Part shown: positions 1-10,810 of the stretch, piece by piece
How positions within the stretch are numbered: position 1 is the stretch's first letter
How the letters are laid out: each line of letters opens with the position of its first letter
Source of the DNA: Sympetrum striolatum
Lineage: Eukaryota > Arthropoda > Insecta > Odonata > Libellulidae
Assembly: GCA_947579665.1 (NCBI GenBank)
Contig: OX388341.1
Span: 4,774,001-4,838,000, forward strand
Direction of reading: 5' to 3'
Length of the DNA: 64,000 nucleotides
Translations under genes and position numbers: made by a program
Notes under the pieces: generated by a model
What the model saw: only the letters and a program-made list of their open reading frames with translations
The model's database searches: none
What the model was told of the DNA's origin: nothing

Positions 1-420
1 GGGACATATGATACCAGGGTCATGTTTTTTCTGAAGAGAAACAAGCTGCTTTTTTGATTCTACAATTTGTGGAGGGAGTTCCTCTTTATTCTTACCGATG
101 GTTCCGACTAGCGTCAACTTTTCCTGGAGGAAATCCTCTAAAAGTGACACGCTTAGAAACCAATTGTCAGCAATCTTGTTCCTCCCTGTCCCCACAATCG
201 GACAGACAATCCGTTTTACGACGTCCTTGGGACTATTGCTGTGTTTATAAGGACCATCTGGTTGAACCCCAACATAAACTTCGAAGTTTTTGGTATAATA
301 TACTCCAGCATCCATAAGAGCGCAAATCTTTATCCCATACTTGGCCGGTTTGTAGGGTAGATATTGACGGAAAGAATATCTGCCTCGAAAAGGAATCAAT
401 TGTTCATCTACAGTGACGAA
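1..420 (-). pseudogene. piggyBac-type transposase fragment (DDE_Tnp_1_7 core)
   Basis: Reading the minus strand from 420 to 1 gives 140 codons without a stop. It begins at the block containing VDEQLIPFRGR and continues through KPAKYGIKI and ADNWF. These are the conserved surroundings of the first two catalytic aspartates of piggyBac transposases, which cut and paste DNA at TTAA sites in the nucleus. Both aspartates are present (D in VDEQL near 409; D in ADNWF near 160). The third aspartate and the C-terminal cysteine-rich domain would lie beyond the window edge at base 1. Upstream of 420 the reading frame loses all similarity and meets stops, so the N-terminal half is missing or too decayed to see. 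The family call is firm; whether this is a dead copy or an exon of a longer gene cannot be settled here. Confidence 0.85.
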
Positions 421-681
421 AGAATGTTATAATTGAGATACAAGAAATTCTTGCTTACTAATAAGTTACCAGGAGCTTGGAGGAGGAGATGGATAGACTT
501 ACGAAGAAACACTTTCCAAATGGTATAGAAGAGCACAGAAGAATAGTAAAGTCATTCCATCCTTTACGTTGCTTTTCTTCACTGAGTAAACTTATCGCAC
601 AAACTCGAACACTAACTCGCTAATGTCGAATCTATGAGGCACCACAAAATAGAATGAGAGACCAAATCTTTCCACTCAGGT

Positions 682-710
682 CTTGGGGTACCGAAACTCG
701 GTACCCCAAG
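682..710. repeat. perfect 13-bp inverted repeat (hairpin)
   Basis: CTTGGGGTACCGA at 682-694 is followed by AAC and then its exact reverse complement at 698-710. This is a perfect 13-bp stem with a 3-nt loop. There is no T-run after it and no gene next to it, so a terminator role is not supported. A terminal or internal palindrome of a transposon remnant is more likely. Confidence 0.6.
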
Positions 711-1573
711 AAGGACTGTCCCTGTTTCTTCTTCAACGCGGTCAATCGACAATTATTTTAGCCATGCGACCGAAGAAACAAATCCTTATTGTTATGTTTC
801 ATAAAAGTAAGACCGTACATGCCCTCAGAACAAACAGTAGGGGACAATAAACAAGGCCGCGCTCCCTCAGGAAAAAAGGGGCTTGGTCTTCCTTTGCGCT
901 GAAGGCGACGCTCCATTGCCACAGGGGACAACGGTGCCCGCTCCGTAATATTTCATTTACATATTCATAATAACAAATACAATAAATGAATTACTTATCT
1001 TTTAATTTCTAATTAATATTATCTCAAATTCTGTAACTGGCCTGAGAACTGAAACCTCGCCTTGGAAAGCTTCGCGGAGCTAAATAGTGAGAGGGATTAT
1101 TAGAGATTACAAGTGAGATAAAATTACATCAACGTACTTACCAATTACATTCATGAATTATAACATTTACTAAGTGATCATTGATCATGGAACACACGAA
1201 TAAAAACATAAAACTTCAAATAATAACCCGTAAAAGAATTAATAAAACATGAACTTCGGAAAATTAACCAAAAATAGGAGTATTATCAAATGAAAAGCGT
1301 CATATCTCTGCAAGAAATGGCAAGAAAATCACGATTTTTGCAGAAAAGGTCGGGAACATAAAAAAATGAAGCTACCGAGAAGAAGGGGTCAATAAACCTA
1401 AGCGTTTAAAAATAGAAGCTGATTGAAAACGGCTGGGGTGTAGAAACACCCCGCGCGAGTAACGGCGGGTTAATTCAAATTACTTTAAAATTTCTTTCGT
1501 TATCCATAAAATTGATTCACTCATATAATCTTCCTCTTCAAATGTTTTTCCCCACATTTAAAAGTCGGCAGTG
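711..1573. other. no gene recognised
   Basis: This is AT-rich sequence with a moderately GC-rich patch at about 840-940. No reading frame with recognisable protein similarity is visible on either strand. It may include the decayed end of the Harbinger element that follows. Confidence 0.5.
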
Positions 1574-1748
1574 ATGGACGAAAACGTAGAAAACTTAATC
1601 GAAGAAGTTGAAAAGCGCCCCGGAATCTATGATAAAAGTTTGAAGGAGTACTCGAATATAAACATTAAGAAGAAACTGTGGGAGGAGGTCTACTGAGTGT
1701 TGATCCCCAATTGGAACGAATTGGACGGAGAAAATAAAACGAAAGCAG
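1574..1748 (+). pseudogene. MADF-domain exon of a PIF/Harbinger element, with in-frame stop
   Basis: From the ATG at 1574 the frame reads MDENVENLIEEVEKRPGIYD, then a run ending KKKLWEEV. After an in-frame TGA at 1694 it resumes with PNWNELDG and ends at KTKAG. This is the start of a MADF (Myb/SANT-like) DNA-binding domain: the LIE-V--RP-IYD opening, the K-LWEEV segment and the spacing all fit. The frame runs into a good splice donor (CAG|GTAAGT at 1749). PIF/Harbinger elements often encode such a DNA-binding accessory protein beside the transposase, and the PIF transposase lies 190 bp downstream in convergent orientation. The stop where the domain normally has an aromatic residue makes this copy non-functional. 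A domesticated MADF gene is less likely because of that stop. Confidence 0.7.
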
Positions 1749-1934
1749 GTAAGTTTTAATGTAAATTATTATTACAAATTATTTACAGATCAATTTCAAA
1801 AATAGATGTGTGTATTTCACTGATTTTTCGGATCAGTAATTGCTACTGATTTTTTCATTTCTTTGCTACGTAAAAATCAAGATACTAATTTAAGAAAATG
1901 GAATTCATATTTTACTGTATTGCCATGGTAAGGT

Positions 1935-2489
1935 TCATTGCGGGGTTGTAAAATAATTTGATGAATACTGCCTTACATCAATGCCATTATTTTGAGATAC
2001 ATCGAAAGAAGCACTATCAAGTGTACAGTCATAAATTGTGCCGGCAAAACGTATACCATCTTTTATGCGAACGAAATTGTGCAATATACAGCAACACATA
2101 ATTACACTATCACATAACTCTTGGTTAACGCCTAGAGGCCTATGAAGTATGCGCCACTTGTTAGCCAAAATTCCAAATGTACACTCAACGAGCTTGCGGG
2201 CTCTTGTGTGCCGGTAATTGAATATTCTCTTAAGAATTGTTAAGTTCTTTTTCACGTAAGGGCGCAAAACGTGCTTCGATAAAGCAAACGCTTCATCGGC
2301 GATAGTATAGAATGGTATAATTCTACCACTTTCATCTCCAGGTAAGGGCTGTCCACTTGGAATATTTAATTTATTATTGTCCAACATTTTCCCCATGTTT
2401 GATGCTTTAAAAATATTTGAATCACTCATTGCTCCGAGCGATCCGACATCAATGAAAATAAACTTGTAATCGGCATCTGCCCAAGTCAA
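1935..2489 (-). pseudogene. PIF/Harbinger transposase, C-terminal part (HARBI1-like, DDE_Tnp_4)
   Basis: The 184-codon open frame matches the C-terminal half of HARBI1/PIF transposases in order: ADADYKFIFIDVGSLG near the start, then the SDSNIF block holding the second catalytic aspartate, then IADEAFAL, RARKLVECTFGILANKWRIL (with the catalytic glutamate), and CCILHNFVR. The helix-turn-helix N-terminus and the VDGTH-type block with the first catalytic aspartate are missing upstream. The sequence above 2489 on this strand does not encode them in any frame. The frame is otherwise clean, so it decayed by truncation more than by point mutation. With the MADF exon at 1574-1748 it makes up one broken element. 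Element ends were not identified. Confidence 0.9.
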
Positions 2490-2989
2490 TCACATCCGGG
2501 TTACGAGCGTGGCTAAAGTGGCCATCTAAGATGAGTAGGAGAACAGATGGTGTAATTATGCCCCCCATTTAAATGAGGTCCCATATGTACACCAATCCTA
2601 CGTATGCAATACATGTAAACTAAAGGTGTAAGTGACTTAAGAAATGCTTCTAAAAGTAGCTTAGGATCTCTACTTTCTTGATATTACAGTAAAATTATTA
2701 TAAACAAACCATACGGACACGAAAAGAAAACGGTTTCACAAGCCTGTCAAAAGTTCGCTGTCCATAAAAAGCACTAATTCGTACAATAACAGACTCTGCA
2801 TCGAAAGAAAGGTTCAACTGCTCACTGCTGTCTTATCTCAACAAGCAGCACATTTCAGAGTCCTAACCACTAGTCTGCAGGACTTTTGGGAGGGGTGCTC
2901 ATTAGGGTGAATCTCTTCTTCGGGATCGGTCTTTGTGGTTGGTGTTCCTCATAACACTTTCGATTAGGTCCCTGCGCTTTTTATTCAAA
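2490..2989. other. no gene recognised
   Basis: No coding similarity is visible. The stretch follows the truncated end of the PIF transposase and precedes the older dispersed repeat at 2990. Confidence 0.5.
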
Positions 2990-3303
2990 ATATGAAGTTT
3001 TTATGAAAAAATGTCAAATATTTGCAATTTTTCCTGATCGTTTTTCGATATTTTCGAAGTGATTTAATGGCAAATTATTGCACATATCGCAGGTATGTTG
3101 CTTAAAATTAATGATTTAGTGCGTTTTAATCGATGGGAAAATGGTTTCTTAGTTCGCCAAAATTCGTCAAAAAACGCAAGATATACAAAAATGATACGGA
3201 TGTTTGTTAGGCAATAGAGTGGGTCGTTTTGTCACTTTTTCTGATCGAAACGCGGCAAAAGAGGCTCTCTCTCATTGCAGATATAATTTTTCCAAATCAA
3301 ATA
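2990..3303 (+). repeat. older dispersed repeat, left part (interrupted copy)
   Basis: This segment is similar in order and orientation to about 46735-47035. Shared blocks include TTTTTCCTGATSGT, CCGAAGTGATTTAATG-like and GAAAATGGTTTCT sequences, and GTGGGTCGTT near the end. The copy is split by the pogo-type element starting at 3304 and continues at 5069. I cannot assign the repeat to a class. No coding content is seen. Confidence 0.6.
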
Positions 3304-5068
3304 CAGTAAAAGTCCGTTATAACGAGGATAGCATACAACGAGAGTTGCGTTATAGCGAGTGATTTGTTTTGGCCGTTGTCCATCTAACAGCAGAAAGAAT
3401 AGGAAGTTACGTCCATTATAACGATTGGTCATTTCTGAAGTATCGCTATAACGAGTGCCATGCTTGTCTTGCAGGAGGCATATCTAGGAATCCTCAATTG
3501 ATGTGAGGGACAAAGTCCGACAAGCTAACGGTAATCTGAGGCACGATATCTCTGCAAACGTAAGAAAAATGTTAAATGCAAAAATTATCGTCACTTAATT
3601 CATGCATTAGTTTTCCATGACTCGCCTCACCTTTTCTTGTCAAAGATGCTTCACGGAGCTTTGATTAGAAACTTCTCACTAGTTTCCCTCTCCCCTTTAT
3701 CCCTCCATACATCTTATCACTTCATATCTTATTGTTTCTTTTCAGCGACGACCCCTCTCGTCAGCGCTGGAATTTTTAATTGAGTCCTCATCATATTGAC
3801 ATCCACCCGTGGGATTTGTTTTCGTACGAATCTTGGCACCAAATCGCCTGATCCTGGATCAGTGGGAATATAAGAGCAGTGCTGATTCGGATTCCCAGGG
3901 TAACCTCTTCCCCTTCCTCGGGACTCAGTCATTGCTTATGAAGGGTGTGAATGAAAAATATCTCGAGAAAGCAATTTGAAATGAATTAAGATTATCTAAA
4001 GACACATCATAAATGTTCAATTTTTTGACGATTATTGAGCCATCATTTTCCACATTTTATACTCGCGGACGCAGTTTCGTTGTGATTTATGAATCAATAA
4101 AATTATGTGTTAACTCGAAAATAACGTGCCATCGTAAGTAATGGGCACCCCGAAATTCGAGCGTCGGACTTAGAAAAAATCATTGGCCCGCAAACGCCCC
4201 ATAAGATATGCGGTCACGCCAGTCGATGCACCTTATACGACTGTACTATACAAGCATACTCTAATATATGCATGTATTTATACACGTATACACTGTAAAA
4301 AAGTTTTGATAGAGGTTTACGCCGAAAATCCTAAGTAAGTGCCAATTCAAAATTGTTCATTCAAATATTTTTAGGGTTAGCGAATTCCCTTTCAATTAAA
4401 AACTATCGGCCTAAAGTTTCGTATAAAGTGCAAATATCGCTACAGTATAAACATCGATAGCAGATTGATGGAACGCTTGACGAGTTTTATGGAACCAGGG
4501 TGAGCCTAGGATGCTGCCGGCCCCTCTCTACGGGACGTGCCAACGAGTGGTATTGTACCCGAATCTGTTATGCCGTCAGGCCCCCCGATAGTCATGTGGA
4601 CAGCGCGTTCGCCTTTGGTGAAAGCGGTCCCGGGTTCAATTCCCGGTGGGAGCCAATATGCAAAAGTAATATTTCTCATTAAGTAAGATACAGAAAAGTT
4701 GAAAAAGTGGATTTTGAAGCCATGGGGCTGGTAATTCAATAACGCCCAAAAATTAAGAGGGCAAACAGATGTGCTGTTATGCCGTCGATTCTAACGCGCA
4801 CCCCGATTTTTTAGGCGAAAAAAGAGCCAAAAGGGTGCGAGTTATTTCCGAGTAAATACGGCATCTTTGATGCAAACGTACTTTTTTATGCATTATAAAG
4901 CATTAGCATAAGGATTAAAAACCCTACAGTTCCATTCTGCCGCACTCGCTGCTCTTGGATTAAAGAGGCTTAGTTAGACTTGGTTTTAGAAATCAGCTAT
5001 AACGAGTATCGCGTTATAACGAGTACTTTTCCATTTTTGTTGGCTCTCGTTATAACGGACTTCTAATG
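3304..5068. mobile_element. non-autonomous pogo/Tigger-type DNA transposon (1765 bp)
   Basis: The left end reads CAGTAAAAGTCCGTTATAAC and the right end is its inverted complement with a few changes. Both are flanked by TA (3302-3303 and 5069-5070), as expected for Tc1/mariner-superfamily insertion with TA duplication. CAGT-initial TIRs rich in GTTATAACG are typical of pogo/Tigger-like and related families. Several extra copies of the TTATAACGAG motif lie just inside each end (3340-3470 and 4985-5035). The interior has no transposase and includes a tRNA-like segment at 4579-4655, so this is a composite non-autonomous element. The flanks join into one continuous older repeat whose uninterrupted relative is at 46595-47110. 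That relative supports the boundaries. Confidence 0.75.
4579..4655 (+). pseudogene. tRNA-like segment (Thr-GGT-like), probably SINE head or tRNA pseudogene
   Basis: A good T-arm is present: CCGGG, loop TTCAATT, CCCGG, with a GGTTCAATTCC B-box. The anticodon arm reads CGCCT-TTGGTGA-AAGCG with one mismatch and U33 in place, giving anticodon GGT. The acceptor arms (4579-4585 with 4648-4654) pair at six of seven positions. The D-arm is poor and the spacing to the anticodon stem is too long, so a working tRNA-Thr gene is unlikely. It sits inside the pogo-type element. A tRNA-derived SINE insertion is the simplest reading. Confidence 0.5.
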
Positions 5069-5135
5069 TAATATCTTCTGTGAGAATTTTTGCCTCGAAG
5101 ATTCTAAATATCGACAAACTTATCAAATATTTTGG
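5069..5135 (+). repeat. older dispersed repeat, right part
   Basis: After the element's TA at 5069-5070 the sequence resumes with CTGTGAGAATTTTTGCCT, which matches the run at about 47042-47060 in the uninterrupted relative. This makes it the continuation of the repeat broken at 3303. Confidence 0.55.
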
Positions 5136-5559
5136 TTCGGTTAAACCGAATACATATTGGATACAATGAAATCTAACATCCAAGTTTCAACACACAACTC
5201 ATGTGTCTCTAGAGTGCGTGTCTCTGGCGATGCCTCCGTTGGGAATAGAACAGGAGGCAAATTCAGAATAACCGAGATCTTTTACTTCCGTCTTCGTCTA
5301 TACTGGTGTAAATATACTGCATATATCCGTTTATTCATTTCCTCTACCTACACATGCTTAATAAAATAAGAAATGTAATCAACACGATTTAGACTAACAT
5401 GGTGGAACACCTAGAACAACATAAAAATACTTTGTATTTTCCGCATTTTATATTTACGAACGGCCTAACTAACCGGTAAACCGGTCGTTGGTTTGAACGT
5501 AACAAAAGAAAAGGTTTAATTTTCTTACGTTTTGTATATACCTTTAATTTTCATAAAAG
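5136..5559. other. no gene recognised
   Basis: AT-rich sequence with no convincing coding frame. A TGGTTCGGTTAAACCGAA palindromic patch occurs near 5131-5148. Confidence 0.4.
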
Positions 5560-5771
5560 ACGCAAACTCCGGTAGCCCTACATCCGCTTCCTTATCTACC
5601 TTGGAGGCTTTCGTTGCAGATAATCAAAATCAGGGAATTCTCGAGGAGTTTCAGGAAGTAGCATTTCCCGCTCCCGATATTGAAGAATTAAATTATCAGG
5701 ATTTTGGAAACTCCAGTACTTCAGATTTACTTTCCATGCTTACGCATACAATCATTTTCGCTTCTCATTGA
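5560..5771 (+). CDS. weak candidate terminal exon, function unknown
   Basis: An open frame follows a possible splice acceptor (TTTTCATAAAAG at 5548-5559). Its composition is protein-like: serine-rich at first, then LEAFVADNQNQGILEEFQEV, an acidic stretch, and a stop at 5769-5771. I recognise no domain. No donor or neighbouring exon can be paired with it, and the end of an RTE-type LINE lies just beyond on the other strand. It could equally be chance or part of that LINE's 3' region. Confidence 0.2.
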
Positions 5772-5799
5772 ATAAATGCCAAGCATATTTCATCTCCAT

Positions 5800-6860
5800 G
5801 ATTAGGCAAATTCCGGCTCCACCATCACCACCCACACTTCCTCTCCCTATAGGTTTACATTCCAACATCTCTTTGGGAATCCTCTCTGCTGTCATGCGGC
5901 TAACATGTTCTTAAAACATCTTCTTTTTGTAGTTTGTTGCTATATATCCCACCATTTGTACTTTTAATTTCTATTTTATTTCCTTATTTTTAGTAGTCTT
6001 ATTTGGATGTGGCCTAGGAGAGTGCAACCTTCCACCGACTTGAGGAATTTCATTCTAGACTGTTGGATTTGTTTAAGATCCCTTTTTTTTCTACGCATCT
6101 AGGACTCCAAAGTAGTGTGGGAACAGCCATTGTTTTATAAAATTTTATTTTCCTTTCTCGGGTGGTTTACCCTTTTAGGATCTTTCCTATGGTCCCGCGC
6201 ATTCTTTGATTAGTAGTCGTTTTATTTGTGATGTCTTTTTCCTCTTCATAAATGTTGCCACATCCTAGGTATTTAAAGTGAGATATTTGCTCTTAACTGT
6301 TATTTTCGATCATTGTCTTTGTTCAAATTGGGTGTTTTTCAAAAATGCAATTGTCTCTGTTTTTTATATAGATATGTTCAAGCTATAATCTTTAGGTATC
6401 ATGTTTAATCTGTGGACGGCCAGTTGCAAATGATCTTCTTTCTCTTGGATTATTATTTGACTATCGGCAAATAGTATAGAGTTTAAATATTCATTCTCTC
6501 ATATTTGTATGCTAGGTGGTGCAACTTTCTTCCATTTTCGTAAGCAGTCATCTATTAAGTAGTTTGGATGATAGAGAGATTTGCTTTTTAGCGACAGTTT
6601 CTTTGCCTGAATCGATTACGATTTTTGTATAGAAACTGAGCGGGTTTAAATTAAATCATTTGGGTATTCGAGTTTTTCCTTAATGGGGCGAATTTTCTCT
6701 CGATGGATACTGTCAAATGCCTTTTGATAGTCTATGAAAGCTATGTGTGTCTCCGAATTGAATTCCGAACTTGTTTGTGTTATCAGTATGAAACTAAAAC
6801 ATCGTCAATGCATGATCGTCCTTTACGAAATCCTGCCTGCAAAATCAAACAATTGAATTC
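5800..6860 (-). pseudogene. RTE/Jockey-like LINE reverse transcriptase remnant
   Basis: Reading the minus strand from 6860 down, broken frames give in order: QAGFRKGRSCIDDVL, then FIDYQKAFDS, then the catalytic-loop region as LFADSQIIIQEKEDHLQ, then FKYLGC, a run with MRFLKSV-type sequence ending in GCTLLGHI, and VSRMTAERIPKEMLECKP. This is the palm, thumb and C-terminal order of insect LINE reverse transcriptases that end with the M..ERIPK....KP-G motif. The catalytic FADD has become FADS. Several stops and frameshifts are present, so the copy is dead. The endonuclease and N-terminal RT are absent. Confidence 0.8.
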
Positions 6861-6869
6861 CAATTGAAC

Positions 6870-8760
6870 TGAACCTAAATTTGTTGTAATATTCTCCTGC
6901 ATTAATAACTTTTAGAATTCATATTGTTTTCATTAATTAACGTAAAAGGTTTAAGTGATACTTAATATACTGATCATAGAAATGAAGACGATTGGATTCC
7001 TAAAATGTTTTATTTGTAAATATCAGCGTCGAAACAAAACTACGATGTTCATTTCTTCTTCTAGGGAATTTTGGCTTATTTTTTATAAACGCCTAAGTTA
7101 TTAGGATCTACTAAAATATTTGAGCATCTAATTAAAAAATCCTTTCCTTTAAAATGAGATAAAATGACAGATAACGCTCTTTTTGCTCGGAGTGAGGCTG
7201 GTCTACAAACCGACTTTGGGAGTTCTATTTTTGAGAATCCCGAGCCACTAATAGATCCTCTCCCTCGACAAAGGTCAAACACACCAAACAAAGAAGTGGA
7301 CGCCAAATTCAGAAATATTTTTAAAGATTCGTTTAAAAACATATTAAAAGGTGATCCGTAAAAAAAGGATATAGTACAAAATCATTGTTTCTCTTACGGG
7401 ACGAGATATTCTTTGGAGCATCCTGATAAACGAAATTAAACTGCGAAAATTATACATCGATGAAAGAAAGGGGTTATCAAAGGTAAAAATAATGATATTC
7501 TATGATATATGAGGGTAGGATTTTTATCTTTTCGAATGCATGACTTCGAAATTCAAGTTCAAAAGTGGGAAATTCCATCCATTCATCAAAATGATCTTTG
7601 AAATCTAAAAACATTATTTCAATAAGATATCGTATAATATGAATATATTTAGCGATTTTACATTCAATCTAGTGAATTTTCTTTTAGCGAATTTTCCATT
7701 GAAGCCGCATCTCGCCACACTGATTCAAATTTCGCGTTTCTGTAATTTGCAATATAAACAAATATTTGCATTGATAAAGAGAGCGAAAATATACTTAGAG
7801 AACATTTTTTATCATACGCACGACTATAGCTCATCTCTTTATGCTCTTGTTATTTTCTAGGGCCTCCAGCACGTTCTTTTTATTAAAATTACTCACATCT
7901 TCCTTGATTGCTACTCTGATGGCTTTGCAAAGCTCGGCATATTCGATGTTTTAATTCTTGGAGTGTGTTAATTGTAGTTCCTTCGGTTGTTTCATCATTT
8001 GCCTGGTTCAATCACGGACCTTCTTATCCTTAGGTTTTCCGGTATGCTTGCTACTTCCTCTGCCGCTTTCTTCACGACTTCCAGGACTTTGGTCTCGAGT
8101 TCTTCCTCTTTAAGTGCTGAGAATCTATACATTATTTCTAGCTTAAACTCCATCTTGCTATCTGCAAGCTTATTGATATATTTACTGCAAGAAATCAACT
8201 TCTTCCGTTCTATTCGAAGGTTAATAATTATTCCCCATTGAACTATTATGTGCCCAGTGCTGAACTTATTCAAAACTTCACATTTGACAGGGCTTCCTGA
8301 TTTCGGAAGGGCCTTTAGCTTTCAGTGCAGCGGGTTTTCGCAAGCGTCATTCACAAAAACTAACCGCTCATAAGGCAAGGTGCTTTACTGAGACTTATTG
8401 GTGACTATTTCCTCATTGAGGTCTGCACGTCGATAGACGGACAACCAACAGACTGTACAAGCAAATCCTTTTCATTTTTAGGCTGTAAACAAAAGCCTTG
8501 AGAACTATTGACATTCTTATGCTTATCCTTATTCATTTTTCGTCTACAACCAAGACAATTCGCGGGTTCACGCTTTCTATTATTCTCGGCGGTTGACCAA
8601 CAACATAGGTTAAGATTTTAGATGTATAACCCGCGAGCCGCCAGATGCGTATGGTAGGGGGTATAATAACACAGTTATCATTTAATCTACTCTATCAGAC
8701 TCTCTAATTGCCAAGGGAAAAAACGGCCCAAAGTAATTATATTTAAGGTATGAACCGATT
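6870..8760. other. no gene recognised
   Basis: Several short open frames exist, for example 7164-7361 (+) and 7995-8273 (-). None shows a recognisable domain, splice pair or similarity to the mobile elements nearby. They are most simply chance frames in AT-rich DNA. Confidence 0.4.
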
Positions 8761-8764
8761 AAGC

Positions 8765-9170
8765 TTTCGAAGAGCTTCCGTCACAAATTAGATCTCTTCA
8801 CCTGGAGCAAATTCCAACCAAGGGACTCTATTATGGACGTAATGCTGCTGTCGAACCTGAAATCCCCTCTGATGAAACGAGCTGCTCTGAGTTGAAACAT
8901 CTGAGACTAAACTTACTCCATGCGGATTTCAAATCGCGCAGCAGTAGACTCATACGACTACTAGATAGGAGGAAAATAATCTATTTTTTTAACTCTCGAT
9001 GAGTATCCCCTTAAGTGTTGTACCAGTTAATCTTTGCATTCTAATCGCTTTTCCTGGCGCATCTCGAACGTGTTCTTCAAAAGAGGAACTACAGCTGAAC
9101 GTGATTCCTAGGTATTTGTTGACGCGCATTAGCTCTAAGAAATGTCGAGAAATTGGGTATAGCGGGGGAA
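8765..9170 (-). pseudogene. LINE reverse-transcriptase C-terminal fragment
   Basis: The plus strand here lines up segment by segment with 54695-55095, where the minus strand encodes the C-terminal part of a LINE RT. Corresponding stretches surround GAGCTGCTCTGAGTTGAAAC (the QRRAARF-type block), TTTGCATTCTAATCGC-like and CCTAGGTATTTGTTGACGCG. The fragment carries indels and stops. It belongs to the same or a close family as the 54.5 kb LINE. Only the thumb/C-terminal part remains. Confidence 0.65.
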
Positions 9171-9174
9171 TAAC

Positions 9175-9665
9175 GTTCGTGGATGATATCTTACATTCAT
9201 ATCTGCTGCTATATCACTTAATCACTTCCCTATAACATGGAAACGAAAAAATTGGTATGTAAATGGAGGTCGTAAATACATTTCATACAGGGGAAGGTCC
9301 TCTAGCACGGGACAGCATGTTGTATTGGACAGGCGGTGTTTTGGCCAATCTACGCCAGGGACAGCCCATATTACGGCACAAGCACATTGATGCCAAAGAC
9401 CAGCCATATTGGATTTTTGTTGCTACGCATTCTCTTGTAACGAGTGCTTTAAAGGTTTTGAACCAAATTTTTGCACGGAGATACGTTTAGACCATCCCAC
9501 CTTCATAGTAAATATGTACGAAAATGTTTCAATTGTCTTGGTAACAACTAAATGATATTGTTGTAAGTTATGAGCGATTCTTCCCTATCGGATTGGTAGT
9601 TTGCCCTTAAGAGTGAAAGTTGCGTTGCATGACAGTCCGGTTGTTTGGGACAGGGACATGGGACA
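9175..9665. other. no gene recognised; one unassigned 75-codon frame
   Basis: The frame 9263-9490 (+) reads from a Met into TFHTGEGPLARDSM and ends IFARRYV. It overlaps a 61-codon frame on the other strand. I recognise neither protein. No splice signals or partners support a gene. Confidence 0.3.
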
Positions 9666-9710
9666 TACTTTAAACATATGCTCGCATAATGCAAGCATAT
9701 GTTTGAAGTA
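9666..9710. repeat. near-perfect 17-bp inverted repeat
   Basis: TACTTTAAACATATGCT at 9666-9682 is mirrored at 9694-9710 with one mismatch. The central part (GCAT-A-ATGC) also pairs. The palindrome lies at the outer edge of the foldback region and resembles the GCTTGCAGTATGCAAGC hairpin at the other array ends. Confidence 0.6.
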
Positions 9711-9839
9711 CTCTACTTTGCAAAGACTTAATAAACATCTCAAAATAAATTCCATGTATTACTGAACTCTGTTCACATACCGTAGAATTTTCCCCTTCTC
9801 GGAAAAAAATTATAAGTAATTTAAATTCCCGCCATAAGT

Positions 9840-10640
9840 TCCAAATAATAGGGCTGGTGTCAAAGCAGGTCCTTTAGAAAGATGGATATACACATTATGA
9901 CTTCCCAATACTTGATCTTATTTAATGCAAGGTTTGAAGTCGATATCATGCCGGGAAGTACCTAAAATTGGTTTCCGTTATCTCCATAAGAAATACATTG
10001 AGGAATGTAAATAATTCACTGGGATCGAACCAAGGACCATCAGCGAAACAGTAAACAGCGTATATAAAATATGTTCAAGATCTCTATCTCATCTGTCGAG
10101 TTTCAAATTTCCAACTTACTGGGAAGTGATTTTTTTTTATCTTAAAAATCGCCGCAATGCATTTTAAATAGTGGAATATTTGCCCTCACCTTGCGTCGAG
10201 CCAAGGATAATCCTCAAAGATGGTAATAATGGTTTTCGTTGGATATGTACGGATTCTAGCAATCCCTAGAATTTCAAATCTCTAATTGGCAGGGAAGTGC
10301 CTCAAAAAAATTTCGAAAATCCCCTCATTGTATCCTTATGGAAAAAATCGGGATTTCAGGGCCGTCTGGCATCAAACCCAGGATATTGAGGTTTAAAGTC
10401 GCCTTTTTCTGGCGGTTACAAGTTATAGCCAGCACGTCGTAAAAATTTTAAGCCAGTGACACTAGTGGAACTTGGTTAGAATTTAGATCCTGTACACTGT
10501 GCATATTCTCTACTATTTGAAACGTAGGCCGGAAATTTCAAATTATTTATGACTCGGTTTCGAAAATATTTTAGGCTACTTCTCGGTTTGATAGGGAAAC
10601 CAAAATCATAGGGGAAACATCACCAAAAAAGTTGAGTTTG
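9840..10640 (-). repeat. GGTTCGA-box array, outer left copy (minus orientation)
   Basis: Boxes read on the minus strand lie near 10025 (CCTTGGTTCGATCCC), 10198 (CCTTGGCTCGACG) and 10372 (CCTGGGTTTGATGCC), spaced about 174 bp. The unit at 10360-10520 matches the first units of the 12.8 kb and 37.5 kb copies in reverse, including the TTTTCTGG...GTTACA and GTGACACTAGTGG-type blocks. No protein is encoded. Confidence 0.7.
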
Positions 10641-10810
10641 ACTCAAGGTGAAGATTACTCCTATTTAAAATTAATAGCGGCTATTTTTATTAATATTTTC
10701 AATCCCTTCTTTTATCATTTGAGGACCTTCTCGATATGATATCGACTTGAAATGTATGTCATCAATATGCTTGCAGTATGCAAGCAACTTTAACTCGTAT
10801 ATAGGTATAT
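10640..10810 (+). repeat. array terminal segment, plus orientation
   Basis: This matches 13640-13810 and 38415-38560. It has TATTTTCAATCCC-like sequence, then GAGGACCTTCTCGATATGAT, the hairpin GCTTGCAGTATGCAAGC (10773-10789) and the end ACTCGTATATA. It marks an outer end of one copy and lies back to back with the next copy. Confidence 0.65.

Noticed and set aside
682..710. Perfect hairpin as a transcription terminator
   Set aside because: No T-run and no bacterial gene context.
4500..4739. Two opposed small frames around 4.6 kb
   Set aside because: They cross the tRNA-like segment and the interior of a non-coding transposon, with no domain.
9263..9490. 75-codon frame as a possible ribosomal or organellar protein
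   Set aside because: A faint resemblance to a ribosomal protein S2-like phrase did not hold beyond a few residues, and no mitochondrial context is present.
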